From the NCBI RefSeq assembly GCF_049686335.1, contig NZ_JBAVHX010000010.1:620001-684000 (forward strand): DNA of 64,000 bases, read 5' to 3'. The notes beneath the pieces were generated by a model. That model did not search any database. It was not told the DNA's origin and was given only the letters and a program-made list of their open reading frames with translations. The position numbers and the translations under genes were made by a program. How positions within the stretch are numbered: position 1 is the stretch's first letter; the number at the start of each line of letters is the position of its first letter. The DNA is from Buttiauxella sp049686335 (GTDB taxonomy: Bacteria > Pseudomonadota > Gammaproteobacteria > Enterobacterales > Enterobacteriaceae). Positions 9,414-16,427 of this stretch are shown here, one piece after another.

Positions 9414-10057
9414 CTAAAAATAATCGAAATTAGGGGTGGCGTTACCATCCAAAGCTTGCAATTGAGTGATATTTTTCATTTCTCCATCAAGGGATGGGAA
9501 ACTGTTTAAGTCCAACGGGAGCGGTTCCTTCTGAAGTTGTAACTGAAATATTAGTATCTGAACCACCACTGATACTGGTGCTAATAACCTCAATGCCGGT
9601 AGTATGCCAGCTCATTTTGTCTGCCGAACCAAGGATTTTACCCGCCACACCGTCAATAACTGGATTTTGCGGGTAAATAACGTAAGCCCCATATCTTTAT
9701 CATCATTCGTTTTCCCAGGGCCAAAATCAGCCAGACCCGCGGGGAAATTAGTGAGGTTAGCGACTACGGTGCCGGCACGATTATCGACAACGTTAAAAGA
9801 AAGTTTCGTTGCCCCGGTACATACAACGTTTAGCGCGACAGACTTGTTCTCAAGTTCGATTTTGGTATCAATAATTTCTGAGGTTGATGTGGTACCAAAA
9901 TCGACAGTACCGCCGTTGCCCTGCGTAGGTGTACAGGCCGCTGGTGTAATCGTACCCGTAACTTGCAAAGTCGCTGTCGGCCTGCTGCAACTTCCGTACC
10001 CGCGACGAACAATAGTGCAGCGAGAGAAGTTAACGTAAACATATTGTTCTGCTTCAT
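9414..10057 (-). pseudogene. frameshifted DUF1120 fimbrial subunit gene
   Basis: A paralogue of the intact gene at 10331 can be followed across this stretch only by changing frame three times. It starts at an ATG at 10057 with a good GAGAGA ribosome binding site and a signal peptide (MKQNNMFTLTSLAALLFVAG). The frame is lost near 9980 and continues as TLQVTGTITPAACTP. It shifts again at a G run near 9688, giving GAYVIYPQNP, and again near 9500, ending with LDGNATPNFDYF and a TAG at 9414. Two of the shifts fall in short homopolymer runs. Either the gene is truly decayed or the read or assembly has errors; three separate shifts favour real decay. Confidence 0.82.
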
Positions 10058-10330
10058 TTTTTCTCTCAAAGCTGGGGAGCCATAATTAGTGTTTAATAAG
10101 TTAAATCTTACCCTGAAGTATTTGATGAATCGAATTAAATGAAAAATTAATGAATTAATTATAATCTTAGCGCCTGTTTTGGTTTCAGGAATTCCCTAAA
10201 ACGAAAAAATACTTATCTATTTATTAAATAGCGTTGCAGCGATGTTAGGCCGATACTGATGCCAATCTAATTCAAGCAGTTTAGATATAATTTCTTAATG
10301 TCATCAATACTATCAGTCAGGTAAAAATAT

Positions 10331-10993
10331 ATGAAACACTTAACTATCTTTAAAGCATCAGTAGTTGCCGCTCTATTAGTGAGCGCAAGTAACGTTATGG
10401 CCGCCAACCCAAGCGCAACGTTACAGGTCAAAGGTACCATTACCCCAGCGGCCTGTACCCCTACGTTTCCCAATGATGGATTAGTCGATTATGGTGCGAC
10501 ATCTACCAGTCAATTTGCTGCTACAGGTGCTTTACGTTTGGATGACAAATCTATTGTGTTGGATATTGCCTGTACAGGCCCAATGAAGATGTCTTTCACT
10601 GTTGTCGATAACCGTAAAGGCACCTCTGTGCCGGGTCTGACAGGCTGGCCAGCCGCTGCAGATTTTGGTTTAGGAAAAACCCTTGACGATAAGCCAATTG
10701 GTGCTTATGCCTTACGATTTGGGAACCTGACTCTTGACGGCAATCCCGCCCAACTGATTGAGAGCGCCAATGGCGGCAGTACTTTTATTAATACGTATAT
10801 TACAAGCGTGTGGCCTGCCGAAACTACTGACATAGCGTCTTTTGCAGACGTTGGTCAGCTTGTTCCCAAGGCATTTACCAATGCATCTTTTGAAGTTTTT
10901 ATTGACAACATAAACCTTGCAAATGATATGAAAACGGTTACTGAGGTCCAGAACCTGGACGGTAATGCCACATTGAATTTTGATTACATGTAA
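10331..10993 (+). CDS. DUF1120-type fimbrial subunit-like protein, intact paralogue
   Basis: A 220-residue exported protein with signal peptide (MKHLTIFKASVVAALLVSAS, then NVMA) and the DUF1120 pattern: TLQVKGTITPAACTPTF at the mature N-terminus, a second cysteine (LDIACTGPMK), a conserved middle (FTVVDNRKGTS) and the C-terminal LDGNATLNFDYM. It is transcribed away from the chaperone-usher genes and ends in a strong terminator, so it forms its own unit. It is clearly a sister of the pseudogene on the other side of the 273-bp divergent promoter region. It is likely a major fimbrial subunit or adhesin-like component used by the neighbouring chaperone and usher. Confidence 0.85.
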   Translation: MKHLTIFKASVVAALLVSASNVMAANPSATLQVKGTITPAACTPTFPNDGLVDYGATSTSQFAATGALRLDDKSIVLDIACTGPMKMSFTVVDNRKGTSVPGLTGWPAAADFGLGKTLDDKPIGAYALRFGNLTLDGNPAQLIESANGGSTFINTYITSVWPAETTDIASFADVGQLVPKAFTNASFEVFIDNINLANDMKTVTEVQNLDGNATLNFDYM

Positions 10994-11021
10994 TAAAATC
11001 AACACGTAATAGGCGTTTCCT

Positions 11022-11057
11022 AAAAAGCCTGGTCAGATAATCTGACCAGGCTTTTTT
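11022..11057 (+). terminator. rho-independent terminator after the DUF1120 gene
   Basis: A perfect long hairpin (arms AAAAAGCCTGGTCAGA and TCTGACCAGGCTTTTT, three-base loop) followed by a T run, 28 bases after the stop codon. The A run on the other arm means it may also work in the opposite direction for transcripts coming towards 10993. Confidence 0.92.
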
Positions 11058-11162
11058 GTGCGATACGCTGTGTGCCTTTAAGAATGGCCCTTATCAAATC
11101 ATTATTTTTGTCACGCTTGTCTTCAAGTGGCTAAAGTTACAGGCTCATCCTGGCTCTGTGCT

Positions 11163-12098
11163 TCAATCAAATTGCCAATAAAGTGGCGTACCATAAACCT
11201 CCACGAAGTAATCAATAACTGCGCGTACATTGAGCGGAGGATGTCGAACATTGGGATAAATGGCGGCGATGTGCTGTGGTTCTGTATTAATCGCTGCCAC
11301 ATATCTTCCCATCAATCTGACCAGGTCGCCTTTCTTAATACTGTCGCCTATCAGCCAGTCCGGAAATAGCACCATTCCCATCCCGCCTAATGCGCTGGTT
11401 AGCAATGATTCCGCGTTGTTCGATGTCAGTAACCCAGTAACCGGATAGTGAATCCAACTGCCACCGGGTTCTTTGAATAGCCATCGATTAGGGCCTGACG
11501 ACCCTTTATAAACCAGACATTTATGATGATTCAGATCCGCAGGTAATTCTGGTGTTCCATATTTTTTGATATAGCCCGGTGAAGCCGCCAGGTGATACCG
11601 CTGCGTGCCGAATATACGCGCATGGAAGGAGGAATCCGTCAGCGTGCCAATTCTAAAAATGATATCCGATGCTTCGCGATGTGGATTGATATAGTCATCC
11701 GTTTGCGTCAGTTCAAGCAATAATCGCGGATACCTGTCTGATAATTCAGGTAGCCACGGTGCGATATGGCGCTGCCCGAAAAACACCGGCGCGTTAATCC
11801 TTATCAACCCTGCCGGCTCGAGGGACCGCTCCAGCATTTCTGTGTGAGCCTCACTGAGTTGTTCCGTCATGGTGCGGGCATACTCAATGAATAACCTCCC
11901 CGCTTCTGTCGGAATAACAGCCCGGGTGTTGCGATAAAAAAGCTGCTGACCCAGCGTATCTTCCAGTTGCAGTATTACGCGCGAGACCATTGATGCTGAG
12001 ACACCTTCCCGCCTGGCCACGGCGGAAAAGTTCTGTTCATCAAAGACACCGATGAAAAATAACAGTGCGCGAAAATTTATGGCGCCTGGTTCATACAT
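11163..12098 (-). CDS. LysR-family transcriptional regulator
   Basis: The start is placed at the ATG at 12098 (MYEPGAINFRALLFF), giving 311 residues, the usual LysR length; the longer frame from 12182 adds an unlikely leader. The N-terminal helix-turn-helix reads NFSAVARREGVSASMVSRVILQLEDTLGQQLFYRNTR, and the rest is the LysR effector-binding domain. It belongs to the broad CrgA/AaeR-like group of LysR regulators. It is divergent from the pair of small DMT-type transporters at 12197-13108, separated by about 100 bases, so it most likely controls them; the effector is unknown. Confidence 0.88.
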   Translation of the reverse strand: MYEPGAINFRALLFFIGVFDEQNFSAVARREGVSASMVSRVILQLEDTLGQQLFYRNTRAVIPTEAGRLFIEYARTMTEQLSEAHTEMLERSLEPAGLIRINAPVFFGQRHIAPWLPELSDRYPRLLLELTQTDDYINPHREASDIIFRIGTLTDSSFHARIFGTQRYHLAASPGYIKKYGTPELPADLNHHKCLVYKGSSGPNRWLFKEPGGSWIHYPVTGLLTSNNAESLLTSALGGMGMVLFPDWLIGDSIKKGDLVRLMGRYVAAINTEPQHIAAIYPNVRHPPLNVRAVIDYFVEVYGTPLYWQFD

Positions 12099-12196
12099 TA
12101 TCTCGATTCCTGCAAAGGTGTTTCCTGGATTATACCGTTTTTCATTATTCACTGCTGCTATACCATCTCCCGCCTGATTCACAGGAGAGTGTTGGT

Positions 12197-12631
12197 ATGC
12201 AGCTTTTACTTATATTACTCGTCGTTGCTGGCGGGATGGGGTTATCCGTAGAAGCCGGATTACTAGGGCCATTGGGGAGCCAGGTCGGCGATTTATGGGC
12301 AACGTTCAGTATTTTCGGGGTTGGGGCGGCACTGACATTCCTGTTGATGTTGTTCTTTAGCCCACGAAACAGCCCTTCTTTCTTTGCTCAGCCGTCATGG
12401 ACTCTGTTGGGTGGCATTTTGGGGCCGGTGTACGTAGTCATCCTGACCATTGCCGTACCCATTATCGGTATTGCGATGACCATGATCGGCATTCTGGCGG
12501 GGCAAGTATTCAAAAGCCTGGTGATTGACCATTATGGCCTGTTCGGTACTCCGCATCGGAAAATAGACAATAAACGTATTGTGGCTCTGATTTTTATTGT
12601 TGCAGCCCTGTTCCTCGTGTCCAGAGGTTAA
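12197..12631 (+). CDS. small DMT-type membrane protein (DUF606/YdcZ-like), first of a pair
   Basis: A 144-residue very hydrophobic protein with about five membrane segments, resembling the DUF606 (YdcZ-like) half-size transporters of the drug/metabolite transporter superfamily. The start at 12197 is fixed by an AGGAG nine bases upstream; the open frame extends further upstream without a start signal. Such proteins usually occur as adjacent pairs, as here, and are thought to form a heterodimeric exporter. The substrate is unknown. The divergent LysR gene is the likely regulator. Confidence 0.8.
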   Translation: MQLLLILLVVAGGMGLSVEAGLLGPLGSQVGDLWATFSIFGVGAALTFLLMLFFSPRNSPSFFAQPSWTLLGGILGPVYVVILTIAVPIIGIAMTMIGILAGQVFKSLVIDHYGLFGTPHRKIDNKRIVALIFIVAALFLVSRG

Positions 12632-12640
12632 GGAGTATTT

Positions 12641-13108
12641 ATGGATATATTGATGATTTTTCTGGCGGTTATCGGCGGTGCGGTTCTTAGCATGCAGGCC
12701 GCCATCGGTGGCAAGCTGGGTAGCTGCGTTGGCGTTTTCCGCTGTGCTTTTCTGACGTTCTCAGTAGGCGCTCTGGTCACGGCACTTCTCATTTTCTTCT
12801 TCGAACAAAAGCACGCTCTGACTTTGCTGGACGTACCGAAATGGCAGCTGCTTGGCGCATTTTGTGGCGTGCCTTACATCGTCATTATGGTAGTGGCGGT
12901 TCAGCGTATCGGTGCTGCTGTCGCGACGGTGGCGGTTATTTTTGGTCAGCTGGCGATGAGTATGCTGATTGATAATTTTGGCTGGCTGGGTAATGAAGCG
13001 ATCCCCTTCTCCATGACTCGCCTTGGTGCCGTCATCTGCCTGGGAATAGCGCTTTACTTTATTTACTCCAGTAGCAAAGCCAGTACTGAACTCGCGACTG
13101 AAACGTAA
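12641..13108 (+). CDS. small DMT-type membrane protein (DUF606/YdcZ-like), second of a pair
   Basis: A 155-residue membrane protein with about five hydrophobic helices, homologous in pattern to the gene just before it: both start with an ILL/ILM-x-GG segment, have a PSWTLLGG/PKWQLLGA loop, and a conserved GQ segment in helix four. It begins nine bases after the preceding stop with an AAGGAG ribosome binding site, so the two are co-transcribed and probably form one transporter. The C-terminus is a short hydrophilic tail. Confidence 0.8.
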   Translation: MDILMIFLAVIGGAVLSMQAAIGGKLGSCVGVFRCAFLTFSVGALVTALLIFFFEQKHALTLLDVPKWQLLGAFCGVPYIVIMVVAVQRIGAAVATVAVIFGQLAMSMLIDNFGWLGNEAIPFSMTRLGAVICLGIALYFIYSSSKASTELATET

Positions 13109-13231
13109 ATGTCTGCTCATATTGGTGGTGTTATCAATCGACATCACTCAAATAAATCCCCATAAAGTTCGGATTTTAATGAATTAAATACTGTGATGGG
13201 AAATATTTAAATTCATCCCCGCTCGCGGGGA

Positions 13232-13241
13232 CTATCCTTAA
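13232..13241 (+). promoter_or_regulatory. sigma-S-like extended -10 element before yciF
   Basis: CTATCCTTAA differs at one position from the sigma-S -10 consensus (CTAYRCTTAA). It lies about 55 bases before the yciF start. yciF is a general-stress gene in E. coli and Salmonella, so an RpoS promoter fits. There is no clear -35 box. A CCCCG/CGGGG hairpin sits directly upstream (about 13217-13230). Confidence 0.5.
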
Positions 13242-13295
13242 CAGTCATGGTTTATTTTTCTAAATCATTTAACCTGATTTTTTGGAGAAGCATAT

Positions 13296-13799
13296 ATGCA
13301 GATCAAAACACTTGAAGAACTATTCAAACATTTGCTTTCAGATACCTACAGTGCAGAGAAACAATTAATTCGTGCATTGCCAAAACTCGCCCGCGCAGCT
13401 CATGACCCTTCTTTGGCAGAAGCATTCAAAAACCATCTTGAAGAAACTCGTGGGCAAATCGAACGTATCGACCAGGTCGTTGATAGTATTAACGGACTGA
13501 AATTAGCCAGAATTAAATGTGTCGCAATGGAAGGCTTAATCGAAGAAGGCGCGGAAGTCATTGAGAGTATCAGTGAAGGAGCGGTTCGTGACGCAGGGCT
13601 TATTGCCGCTGCGCAAAAAGTGGAGCATTACGAAATTGCCGCTTACGGTACGTTGTGCACTCTGGCTCAGCAACTGGGGTATTCGAGCGCGAAGTCTCTG
13701 CTAGGCGAAACGCTGGAGGAAGAGAAAGCAGCAGACAGCAAACTCAGTACCATTGCGGAATCCACAGTCAATCCAGATGCTGAGAAAAGCGCCAGTTAA
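13296..13799 (+). CDS. yciF: YciF, ferritin-like DUF892 stress protein
   Basis: A 167-residue all-helical protein closely resembling E. coli YciF in its first 150 residues (LLSDTYSAEKQL, HLEETRGQIERIDQVV, VEHYEIAAYGTL, LGETLEEEKAAD). The conserved Glu and His residues in these helices correspond to the ferritin-like di-metal site of the DUF892 family. The E. coli protein is a dimer induced in stationary phase and osmotic stress; its exact activity is unproven. Here it stands without yciE/yciG neighbours. A strong TTTGGAG ribosome binding site precedes the start. Confidence 0.92.
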   Translation: MQIKTLEELFKHLLSDTYSAEKQLIRALPKLARAAHDPSLAEAFKNHLEETRGQIERIDQVVDSINGLKLARIKCVAMEGLIEEGAEVIESISEGAVRDAGLIAAAQKVEHYEIAAYGTLCTLAQQLGYSSAKSLLGETLEEEKAADSKLSTIAESTVNPDAEKSAS

Positions 13800-14247
13800 T
13801 GAAAGTGAGTCAGGATAATTTTAGTAATGCGGCTCCGTTGCCATGCCAGAATCCCAGGCATCGCGATGGAGCAGACTTTACACTCCAGTGGAATGACTCA
13901 TACAAACGCCCTGCTTTACTGACATTTCGTAAATATGAGTAAACTTATTTGCATTGCAAAAAACACTTCTATTTGAAATATATTATTTCTGATTCTATGG
14001 TTTTTTAAACCAATTCTGATTGCCAGTCACACCCGACATTTAAATAAACATGGGAATTAATTCAAAAAGGAATGCAAATAAATTTTCTTCATTTTTTATT
14101 TAATTAAATAACCCCTACAGCCTGTTGAAGTTGCTGAATATTTACCGCAAACAACCTCGCAGACTTATACCGCTTCGCTCGCCGTATCATCAGAAAAAAC
14201 TATACTTAAGTTACAGCAAATCGCTGTATACCCTATTGGAGTCACCC
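13800..14247. other. 448-bp A+T-rich intergenic region
   Basis: No gene is supported here apart from the promoter element at 14200. The first half is low-complexity A/T sequence with no clear yciF terminator. Confidence 0.4.
14200..14209 (+). promoter_or_regulatory. sigma-S-like extended -10 element before the 32-residue gene
   Basis: CTATACTTAA is a full match to the sigma-S -10 consensus. A start of transcription near 14213 would give a leader of about 35 bases ending in a TTGGAG ribosome binding site before the ATG at 14248. Confidence 0.55.
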
Positions 14248-14346
14248 ATGAAAAAAATACTAATGAACGTCTCTAAAGAACAATCAAAAACACCTGAAAA
14301 AGCACCGCAAAAAGACGAGAAAAAACCAAAACAAAACCAAAAGTAA
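14248..14346 (+). CDS. very small Lys/Gln-rich basic protein (32 aa), unknown
   Basis: Starts at an ATG with TTGGAG eight bases upstream, directly behind a sigma-S-type promoter element. The product is MKKILMNVSKEQSKT followed by a Pro/Lys/Gln/Glu tail ending KPKQNQK. It is hydrophilic and probably disordered, with no signal peptide. I do not recognise a family. The gene signals and the next small gene 44 bases downstream suggest a small stress-induced operon. Confidence 0.5.
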   Translation: MKKILMNVSKEQSKTPEKAPQKDEKKPKQNQK

Positions 14347-14390
14347 TTGTTGTCGGCTTTTTTCGTCTGAATTGATCCGTTGGAGGTTTT

Positions 14391-14525
14391 ATGTCTGATC
14401 GTCCCGACCTGGTTGATCCGGTACCGGTTGATGAACCGCTACCTGGAGATACTATTCCAGATACACCCGATGTGATTGATCCCGTTGACCCTGAAGACCC
14501 CGAAGTTATTGATCCAAGAGAGTAA
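14391..14525 (+). CDS. very small acidic Pro/Asp-rich protein (44 aa), unknown
   Basis: A 44-codon frame starts at an ATG with a strong TTGGAGG ribosome binding site four bases upstream. The protein is built from near-repeats such as DLVDPVPVDEPLPGD, VIDPVDPEDPE and VIDPRE. It is strongly acidic, proline-rich and surely disordered. The opposite charge of the preceding 32-residue protein suggests the two might act together, but this is only an inference. It is not a family I recognise. Confidence 0.5.
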   Translation: MSDRPDLVDPVPVDEPLPGDTIPDTPDVIDPVDPEDPEVIDPRE

Positions 14526-14550
14526 AAATTCAGCGTCATCATAAAAACCT

Positions 14551-14576
14551 CAGGAGTAGTCTACGGGCTGCTCCTG
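14551..14576 (+). terminator. possible terminator hairpin after the small genes
   Basis: Nine-base-pair stem (CAGGAGTAG with CTGCTCCTG, one G-U pair) and an eight-base loop, 25 bases after the stop of the 44-residue gene. Only a weak T-rich tail follows, so function as a terminator is uncertain. Confidence 0.4.
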
Positions 14577-14734
14577 TTGGTATATCTTGCATTCCGCCAC
14601 CCGTTTCCCCACCAGCCTGAACACCACAGACTATGCCTCCAAAGTCCAGGGTTTTACTTTAGGCTAACCTGGCTTAAAATGATTCACTTCATCTCTTCTC
14701 TATATAGGTATTACGCCAATGCGCCATTGATGCT

Positions 14735-14776
14735 GCCGTCTGCTTGACGGCCAATTTTATTGCCCGTTTGTTCGGG
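14735..14776 (+). promoter_or_regulatory. two leader hairpins before the ABC-F gene
   Basis: GCCGTC-tgctt-GACGGC is followed by CAATTTTATT, so it looks like a short intrinsic terminator. A second hairpin, CCCG-tttgtt-CGGG, follows at once. Both sit between a TATATA box near 14701 and the ATG at 14805. Several ABC-F genes are controlled by attenuators in such leaders, so this is a candidate regulatory leader. Confidence 0.4.
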
Positions 14777-14804
14777 TCAATTTATGGCATCTGTGGAGTA
14801 CCCC

Positions 14805-16427
14805 ATGACGAATACTTATATCGCGCTTGAATGCGTTGATTTCACCTTACCTGACGGCACACCGCTGTTCTCACCACTCACTGAAACTTTTGACACTCGT
14901 CGTACCGGCCTCGTTGGTCGAAACGGCGTGGGCAAGAGCGTTCTCGCGCAGATTTTAGCCGGGCAACTTCTTCCGTCGTCCGGGCGCAGTACCCGCTCTG
15001 GTGCAACCTGGTATCTGGCCCAACAGATTGTCAATCCGTTGCACACGACCGTTGCCGATCTTGCAGGAGTTAAAGCCACGCTTGATGCGCTTAAACGCAT
15101 CAAAATGGGCAGCGTCTCTGTGCTCGATTTCGATATCGTTGGCCATCAATGGGATATTCGTCAGCAATTGCAGCATGAGCTGGAAAGAGCCGGGCTTGGG
15201 CATCTGGACGCATCAACGCCGGTCAGCCAGTTAAGCGGCGGTGAAGCGATGCGTGTCTCACTCACGGGCGCATGGTTGTCGGAGGCTGATTTTATCATTC
15301 TTGATGAGCCCACTAACCACATCGACAGCCGCTGGCGACGGGCGCTGATTAACCAGTTACAACACTGGTCCGGCGGGTTGTTGGTGGTGAGCCACGATCG
15401 CGAGTTACTGGAGTCGATGCAGCGAATTGTTGAACTGTCCCCGACAGGTTTGAAGAGTTATGGCGGCAACTATTCGTTTTACGCCCAGCAAAAGGCGCAA
15501 GAAACGCAAAACGCCCTGCAACTGCTGGAACAGCGTAAACGTGAGCGTCAGCGCGATCAAAAAGCCCTCCGTGAGCAGAAGGAACGCCTTGAGAAGCGGC
15601 AATCAAGGGGGAACCGGCAAGGACGAGAAGCCAATCAGGCCAACATTTTGCTCGGCAGGCAGAAGCAACGCAGTGAAGCCTCGGCGGGGAAACTGAACCA
15701 GCAACATCTCGCCGCGCAGTTGCTACTCGATAAGCGGGTGCATGAAGCGGCGTCTCAGGTAGATGAAAATGCCACGATCGTGCTGCACTGTCTGGAGATT
15801 GTTTCACCCTCAAAGCGCCAGGTTGCCGGGCTTAACGAGGTTCAACTGCCCTTTGTGGCTAACTTCCCGACGCCGTTGAATCTGACGATTACTGCTCAGC
15901 AACGCATCGGCGTGGTCGGAGATAACGGCTCTGGAAAATCAACATTCGTTAAAGTGCTGGCAGGTACACTTAAACCGTTGTCCGGGGAATCACGCGTCAC
16001 GCATAGTCACGCCTGGCTTGATCAACATCTCTCCGCTCTCTGTCCACAGCGTACCGTGCTGGAACAGATGCGTGAGGCCAACTGTAACGCCGGTGAAGCG
16101 GATTTACGCATGCGGCTGGCGCAACTGGGCCTTAATGCCGACAAAATCCAGATCCCATGCGGGTTGCTCAGCGGAGGCGAACGCCTGAAAGCCGCGTTAG
16201 CCTGTGTGCTGTATGCCGATCCTGTTCCACAACTCCTGTTGCTCGATGAACCCAGTAACCACCTGGATCTAACCTCTATTCAGGCGCTGGAAACCATGCT
16301 TTGTCGTTACCAGGGTGCTTTAGTGGTGGTTTCGCACGATGCCGTGTTTCTGGAGAATCTGAAATTAACCGATCGGTTATCAATAACCGAAAATGGCTGG
16401 CAGCTTCAGGCCTGGGGGCCGTCATGA
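14805..16427 (+). CDS. ABC-F family ATPase (two ABC domains, soluble)
   Basis: The start at 14805 has GGAG eight bases upstream and gives 540 residues; the frame extends upstream only through a TTG. Two complete nucleotide-binding domains are visible. The first has Walker A GRNGVGKS, signature LSGGEAMRV and Walker B ILDEPTNH. The second has GDNGSGKS, LLSGGERLK and LLLLDEPSNHLD. A charged coiled linker rich in Arg/Gln/Glu (about 235-310) lies between them, the ABC-F hallmark. There are no membrane segments. ABC-F proteins act on the ribosome as translation factors or, in some cases, as antibiotic-protection proteins. I cannot tell which this is. Its stop overlaps the stop of the convergent giant gene by a few bases. 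Confidence 0.88.
   Translation: MTNTYIALECVDFTLPDGTPLFSPLTETFDTRRTGLVGRNGVGKSVLAQILAGQLLPSSGRSTRSGATWYLAQQIVNPLHTTVADLAGVKATLDALKRIKMGSVSVLDFDIVGHQWDIRQQLQHELERAGLGHLDASTPVSQLSGGEAMRVSLTGAWLSEADFIILDEPTNHIDSRWRRALINQLQHWSGGLLVVSHDRELLESMQRIVELSPTGLKSYGGNYSFYAQQKAQETQNALQLLEQRKRERQRDQKALREQKERLEKRQSRGNRQGREANQANILLGRQKQRSEASAGKLNQQHLAAQLLLDKRVHEAASQVDENATIVLHCLEIVSPSKRQVAGLNEVQLPFVANFPTPLNLTITAQQRIGVVGDNGSGKSTFVKVLAGTLKPLSGESRVTHSHAWLDQHLSALCPQRTVLEQMREANCNAGEADLRMRLAQLGLNADKIQIPCGLLSGGERLKAALACVLYADPVPQLLLLDEPSNHLDLTSIQALETMLCRYQGALVVVSHDAVFLENLKLTDRLSITENGWQLQAWGPS

Noticed and set aside
13213..13232. ATCCCCGCTCGCGGGGA resembles the palindromic core of a type I-E CRISPR repeat.
   Set aside because: It occurs only once, has no spacers or cas genes near it, and is too short; treated as a hairpin next to the yciF promoter.
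14273..14542. 89-codon minus-strand frame with Gly/Ser-rich sequence opposite the small acidic gene.
   Set aside because: Mirror of the Pro/Asp-rich coding repeat on the plus strand, which has the better ribosome binding site.
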